From the NCBI GenBank assembly GCA_937924465.1, contig CALDSP010000234.1:1-8602 (forward strand): DNA of 8,602 bases, in the 5' to 3' direction. The position numbers and the translations under genes are program-made. Every line of letters begins with the position of its first letter. Position 1 is the first letter of the stretch. Below, piece by piece: positions 7,601 to 8,602 of the stretch. Origin of the DNA: an uncultured Leptospiraceae bacterium. Lineage in GTDB: Bacteria; Spirochaetota; Leptospiria; Leptospirales; Leptospiraceae. Below the pieces are notes generated by a model. It saw only the letters and a list, made by a program, of their open reading frames with translations. It made no database searches and was not told where the DNA came from.

Positions 7601-8358
7601 CTGGAAGAGTTATCAATGCTTTCACGAATCAGCCAATCACTACAGGTTTAACTTTAACCTTGCGTCCAGGAATCAACAACACTTCTGGTCCTACTGCTTT
7701 AAATGGAAGCAATCAGCCCATAGCTCCAGTTACTTCTGCAGCAGATGGAACTTATGTCATTCCTAACGTTCCTGCAGGTAACTATACAGTGCAAGTAAGT
7801 GGAACGGGGTATGCTACTACTTTCCAAACCGTGATCTCTGCTGGCACAAATTCAGCTAACCAAAACATTATGGTATCTCCTGCTTTAGCTGCAGATGAGG
7901 TGAGAATAGTTTTAGCTTGGGGTTCTACTCCCAAAGATTTGGATTCTCATCTTGAGTATGGAGATGGGGCATGTAGAGATGGAGGATACCATTGCCAAGT
8001 AGTATGGAATCAAAAAAACAAAATTGGTGGACATTTAACTTTAGACGTGGATGTGGTAACAGGTTTTGGTCCTGAAACAGTTACAGTCAAAGGAAATACG
8101 TGGACAAAACCAAGAAGGGGTTATAGCGTATTTAATTATAACACTATAAATATGCCATCCAACCCAGGTTCCATTTCTACTTCACGCGCAACCGTAAAAG
8201 TCTTCAAGTCTACTGGACTTGTAAGAACTTACAACGCTGGACCTGCTCAAGTAAATGCATGGTGGCAAATTTTCTGTCTAGATGCTAGCAAAAATCTTAT
8301 TGACGTTGGTCAGGCTGGATGTCCTGCTTCTAGTTTCTTCAATCGCCACACTAACTAA
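4624..8358 (+). CDS. Giant lipoprotein: tandem carboxypeptidase-regulatory-like repeats plus C-terminal YfaP/DUF2135-like domain
   Basis: This 1244-residue protein starts with a long signal peptide. Its basic n-region is residues 1-12, its hydrophobic core about 13-27, and its lipobox SLTNC has C30 as the lipidated cysteine. A short hydrophobic stretch and a Gly/Ser-rich linker (40-56) follow. I read the body as about eight beta-sandwich repeats: 88-200, 203-297, 326-416, 419-560, 587-768, 770-884, 887-985 and 989-1086. The clearest of these show the CarboxypepD_reg/Cna-B-like pattern SG.V..(10-25)..V.L.D..GN..A.T.TD.NGNYSF...L..GNY.V. Repeats four and five carry insertions with cysteines. 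The C-terminus (1090-1221) has VRIVLAWGSTPKDLDSHL, LDVDVVTGFGPETVTV and an AWWQIF ending, typical of YfaP/DUF2135. Its place is the outer envelope, most likely the surface. No enzymatic site was seen, so an adhesive, scaffold or ligand-binding role is inference. It is a single-gene unit ending at a strong terminator. Confidence 0.85.
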   Translation: MKTSKPYSLRGKSLFALGLSLLLAFSLTNCNEKKKAMLPFWSVALMGSGESSGGGDLKATLDSNGVALPPSSGADFSAQTVQEVPTKGPAIVSGKISPQNCFDDNGNSIDCSSDTGLDLSQILVQLVDSNGNVIATTNADANGNYSFDIPELNNGNYRVLINTGNGLNYDYEDFNFTFDPTVNGANQIALNDLDPSRLYLTSGPANISGTVKTPGFVDQNGNNLVPAGGLSGVTVQLKDSNGNVIATTTTDTNGNYSFNVSNLPNGNYTVVALGSGITSYSQPFTDMQAGFQFKFLGNNPSTPTSVAIADISSAWNPASSATANLTNWSLLNVAVAGTDLSGFTVVLKDASGNVVATTTSNSSGQFSFSQTLAAGVYSIEVSKDGFLTKTSSFSFTPNADGSATSVAQSGGPLAMVPRPSNVTGTVTGPSSSPPRIDGAVINFKPDSTQPPSQLVYLLQDDNLRNLAQLWISQACSTCVTNCAAGGFQYSCVASNQGSGPWSYTTWANKMYSVASDNVTVYFTAVAGKWRYYVSAPGYNNSSEETVTLNGQDFNSPAISLNPSTHRTRIGGQTVVLDTLSDGTKNSYGGTVTGYTNQGHGLTGLFVAMLGNTTTSGDPVVHITLTNNGTYNFDGNSKVVIPPALSTLCSNASLVSSIVPGQTSLSGASCNAYADQLRVAFAINQYSTAKLLSDTTNGVTANDPNASVCYGSNCAGAAANNGYQFRGSSYNIIVVDPLKHMSTSSTQADNTSITHGGLLNVTNTVAHLPRRTVQGTVTDAISTGVISGATVEIGIDTDNDPNTITFGNIRRDQATIPSTSRLLPNHDEQVPPATTDANGNYSITNLDPGNYVLRITKPGYVTQLIPITVPSTGPATVANGQIVLDGPRGNVSGRVILAGGAPFTGTYTLELVHPTANTRPTAPVNPASLSSGVTTFTNAPNYSIFQVNPGQWKIRFASAGYVSVEGVVTVPSGGTVNFDIVTFIPGSQAPAPISGRVINAFTNQPITTGLTLTLRPGINNTSGPTALNGSNQPIAPVTSAADGTYVIPNVPAGNYTVQVSGTGYATTFQTVISAGTNSANQNIMVSPALAADEVRIVLAWGSTPKDLDSHLEYGDGACRDGGYHCQVVWNQKNKIGGHLTLDVDVVTGFGPETVTVKGNTWTKPRRGYSVFNYNTINMPSNPGSISTSRATVKVFKSTGLVRTYNAGPAQVNAWWQIFCLDASKNLIDVGQAGCPASSFFNRHTN
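4999..5064 (+). repeat. Repeat core copy 1 (DSNGNVIATT...GNYSF)
   Basis: This encodes residues 126-147, the strand-turn-strand core of the first beta-sandwich repeat. It is nearly identical in protein to copy 2 (66 bases starting at 5332) but differs at many third positions, showing an old internal duplication kept under protein-level selection. Confidence 0.75.
5332..5397 (+). repeat. Repeat core copy 2
   Basis: This encodes residues 237-258, with the same DSNGNVIATT and NGNYSF blocks as copy 1. It lies exactly 333 bases downstream of copy 1, one full domain length. Confidence 0.75.
5662..5727 (+). repeat. Repeat core copy 3 (diverged)
   Basis: This encodes residues 347-368, DASGNVVATT followed by SSGQFSF. 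It lies 330 bases after copy 2. The near-constant period of 110-111 residues across the first three domains suggests tandem duplication of one domain unit. Confidence 0.65.
5962..6168 (+). other. Cysteine-cluster insertion inside the fourth beta-sandwich repeat
   Basis: Residues 447-515 interrupt a repeat whose two ends (NVTGTVTG...GAVINF and RYYVSAPGYNN...NSPAISL) otherwise fit together. The insert holds C475, C478, C482 and C491 in the pattern CX2CX3CX8C, plus several Trp and Tyr residues (W470, W501, Y503, W506). I do not recognise it as a known domain. Confidence 0.5.
6544..6783 (+). other. Second cysteine-containing insertion, inside the fifth repeat
   Basis: Residues 641-720 lie between a beta-rich first half (YGGTVTGY..., 587-640) and a second half beginning YQFRGSSYNIIVV (722-734). 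It contains C648, C669, C708 and C713, the last two in CYGSNC. The even number of cysteines suits disulfides outside the cytoplasm. No known domain is recognised. Confidence 0.4.
7891..8286 (+). other. YfaP/DUF2135-like C-terminal domain of the giant lipoprotein
   Basis: Residues 1090-1221 contain the family blocks LAWGSTPKDLDSHLEY (1097-1112), LDVDVVTGFGPETVTV (1140-1155), YSVFNYN (1167-1173), ATVKVFKSTGLVRTY (1189-1203) and WWQIF (1213-1217). The Asp-rich DLDSHL and LDVD motifs may bind a metal ion, but that is inference. C1117/C1124 and C1218/C1233 could form two disulfides. Confidence 0.7.
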
Positions 8359-8370
8359 TTTACACTCCTC

Positions 8371-8396
8371 TCCCCTGCTTTTTGCAGGGGATTTTT
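8371..8396 (+). terminator. Strong intrinsic terminator of the giant lipoprotein gene
   Basis: TCCCCTGC and GCAGGGGA form a perfect 8-base, G-C-rich stem around a TTTTT loop, followed directly by TTTTT. It begins 13 bases after the stop codon and stands out sharply in this AT-rich DNA. It separates the lipoprotein gene from mnmA. Confidence 0.92.
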
Positions 8397-8407
8397 AAAC
8401 TTTCTTA

Positions 8408-8427
8408 AAATAAGCTTTTACTTATTT
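8408..8427. repeat. AT-rich inverted repeat between terminator and mnmA
   Basis: AAATAAG (8408-8414) and CTTATTT (8421-8427) form a 7-base stem with a 6-base loop. It could be a weak terminator in either direction or a regulatory site in the mnmA leader, and it may also be chance in A/T-rich sequence. Confidence 0.25.
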
Positions 8428-8484
8428 GAATTTAAGGAATCAAAAAACAATCGCAATTTTCTTCAATAAAAAAAATCTAATAAT

Positions 8485-8489
8485 AGGAG
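8485..8489 (+). promoter_or_regulatory. Ribosome binding site that decides the TTG start of mnmA
   Basis: AGGAG lies eight bases before TTG at 8498. No in-frame ATG exists between it and the conserved MSGGVDSS motif, so TTG is the best start. Confidence 0.75.
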
Positions 8490-8497
8490 AAAACTTC

Positions 8498-8602
8498 TTG
8501 AAAGAAAAAATTATTGTAGCTATGAGTGGTGGTGTAGATAGTTCCGTTACAGCCGCTCTTTTACTTGAACAAGGTTATGATGTGATTGGAGTGAATCTAC
8601 GC
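8498..8602 (+). CDS. mnmA: tRNA-specific 2-thiouridylase MnmA, N-terminal 35 codons (cut by window edge)
   Basis: MnmA adenylates and thiolates uridine 34 of the Lys, Glu and Gln tRNAs, making 2-thiouridine with sulfur relayed from a cysteine desulfurase. The visible part begins at a TTG start and contains the ATP pyrophosphatase P-loop SGGVDSS preceded by IIVAM, then AALLLEQGYDVIGVNLR. This matches the first strand-loop-helix-strand of MnmA at its usual distance from the N-terminus. Other PP-loop enzymes (QueC, TilS, ThiI) share SGG.DS but not the VAMSGGVDSS...GY.VIGV context. The catalytic cysteines lie outside the window. The gene follows a strong terminator and must have its own promoter, which I could not identify. 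Confidence 0.88.
   Translation, partial: MKEKIIVAMSGGVDSSVTAALLLEQGYDVIGVNLR

Noticed and set aside
6286..7625. Three short open frames (6286-6486 minus, 7016-7204 plus, 7443-7625 minus) inside the giant lipoprotein
   Set aside because: All are out of frame or antisense within a continuous domain-bearing gene and lack ribosome sites.
1..8602. A joint sulfur-cofactor gene cluster (lipoate ligase, thiH, mnmA)
   Set aside because: The three genes are in separate transcription units, one on the opposite strand, with unrelated genes and a strong terminator between them.

Overview
This is an AT-rich bacterial window. It looks like a spirochaete of the Leptospira type. That is an inference from three things: lax lipoboxes (SLTNC and FFIDC, where the -1 residue is not the usual Gly or Ala), a very large repeat-built lipoprotein with a Gly/Ser-rich linker after its lipidated cysteine, and strong A/T codon bias. 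No rRNA, tRNA, CRISPR array, insertion sequence or prophage gene was seen.

Layout. (1) Bases 1-461, minus strand: the N-terminal part of a lipoate/octanoate ligase-family protein, cut by the left edge. (2) A 106-base divergent gap. (3) Bases 568-2249, plus strand: two translationally coupled genes that both appear exported, a spermidine-synthase-like methyltransferase-fold protein and an endonuclease/exonuclease/phosphatase-fold lipoprotein. (4) A 125-base spacer with small palindromes. (5) Bases 2375-4438: thiH (2-iminoacetate synthase of thiamine thiazole synthesis), followed 15 bases later by a multi-pass membrane protein. (6) A 185-base gap, probably with a promoter. (7) Bases 4624-8358: a 1244-residue lipoprotein, which I read as about eight carboxypeptidase-regulatory-like beta-sandwich repeats, two of them carrying cysteine-containing insertions, capped by a YfaP/DUF2135-type domain. 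A strong intrinsic terminator follows. (8) Bases 8498-8602: the first 35 codons of mnmA, cut by the right edge.

How the genes relate. The housekeeping genes (lipoate ligase family, thiH, mnmA) all touch sulfur-containing cofactors or tRNA thiolation, but they lie in separate transcription units and I do not claim a joint system. The accessory material is the exported gene pair at 568-2249 and the giant lipoprotein. The lipoprotein is visibly less AT-rich than its neighbours, stands alone between its own promoter region and a terminator, and is the most distinctive object here. I did not find a clear new defence or mobile system.
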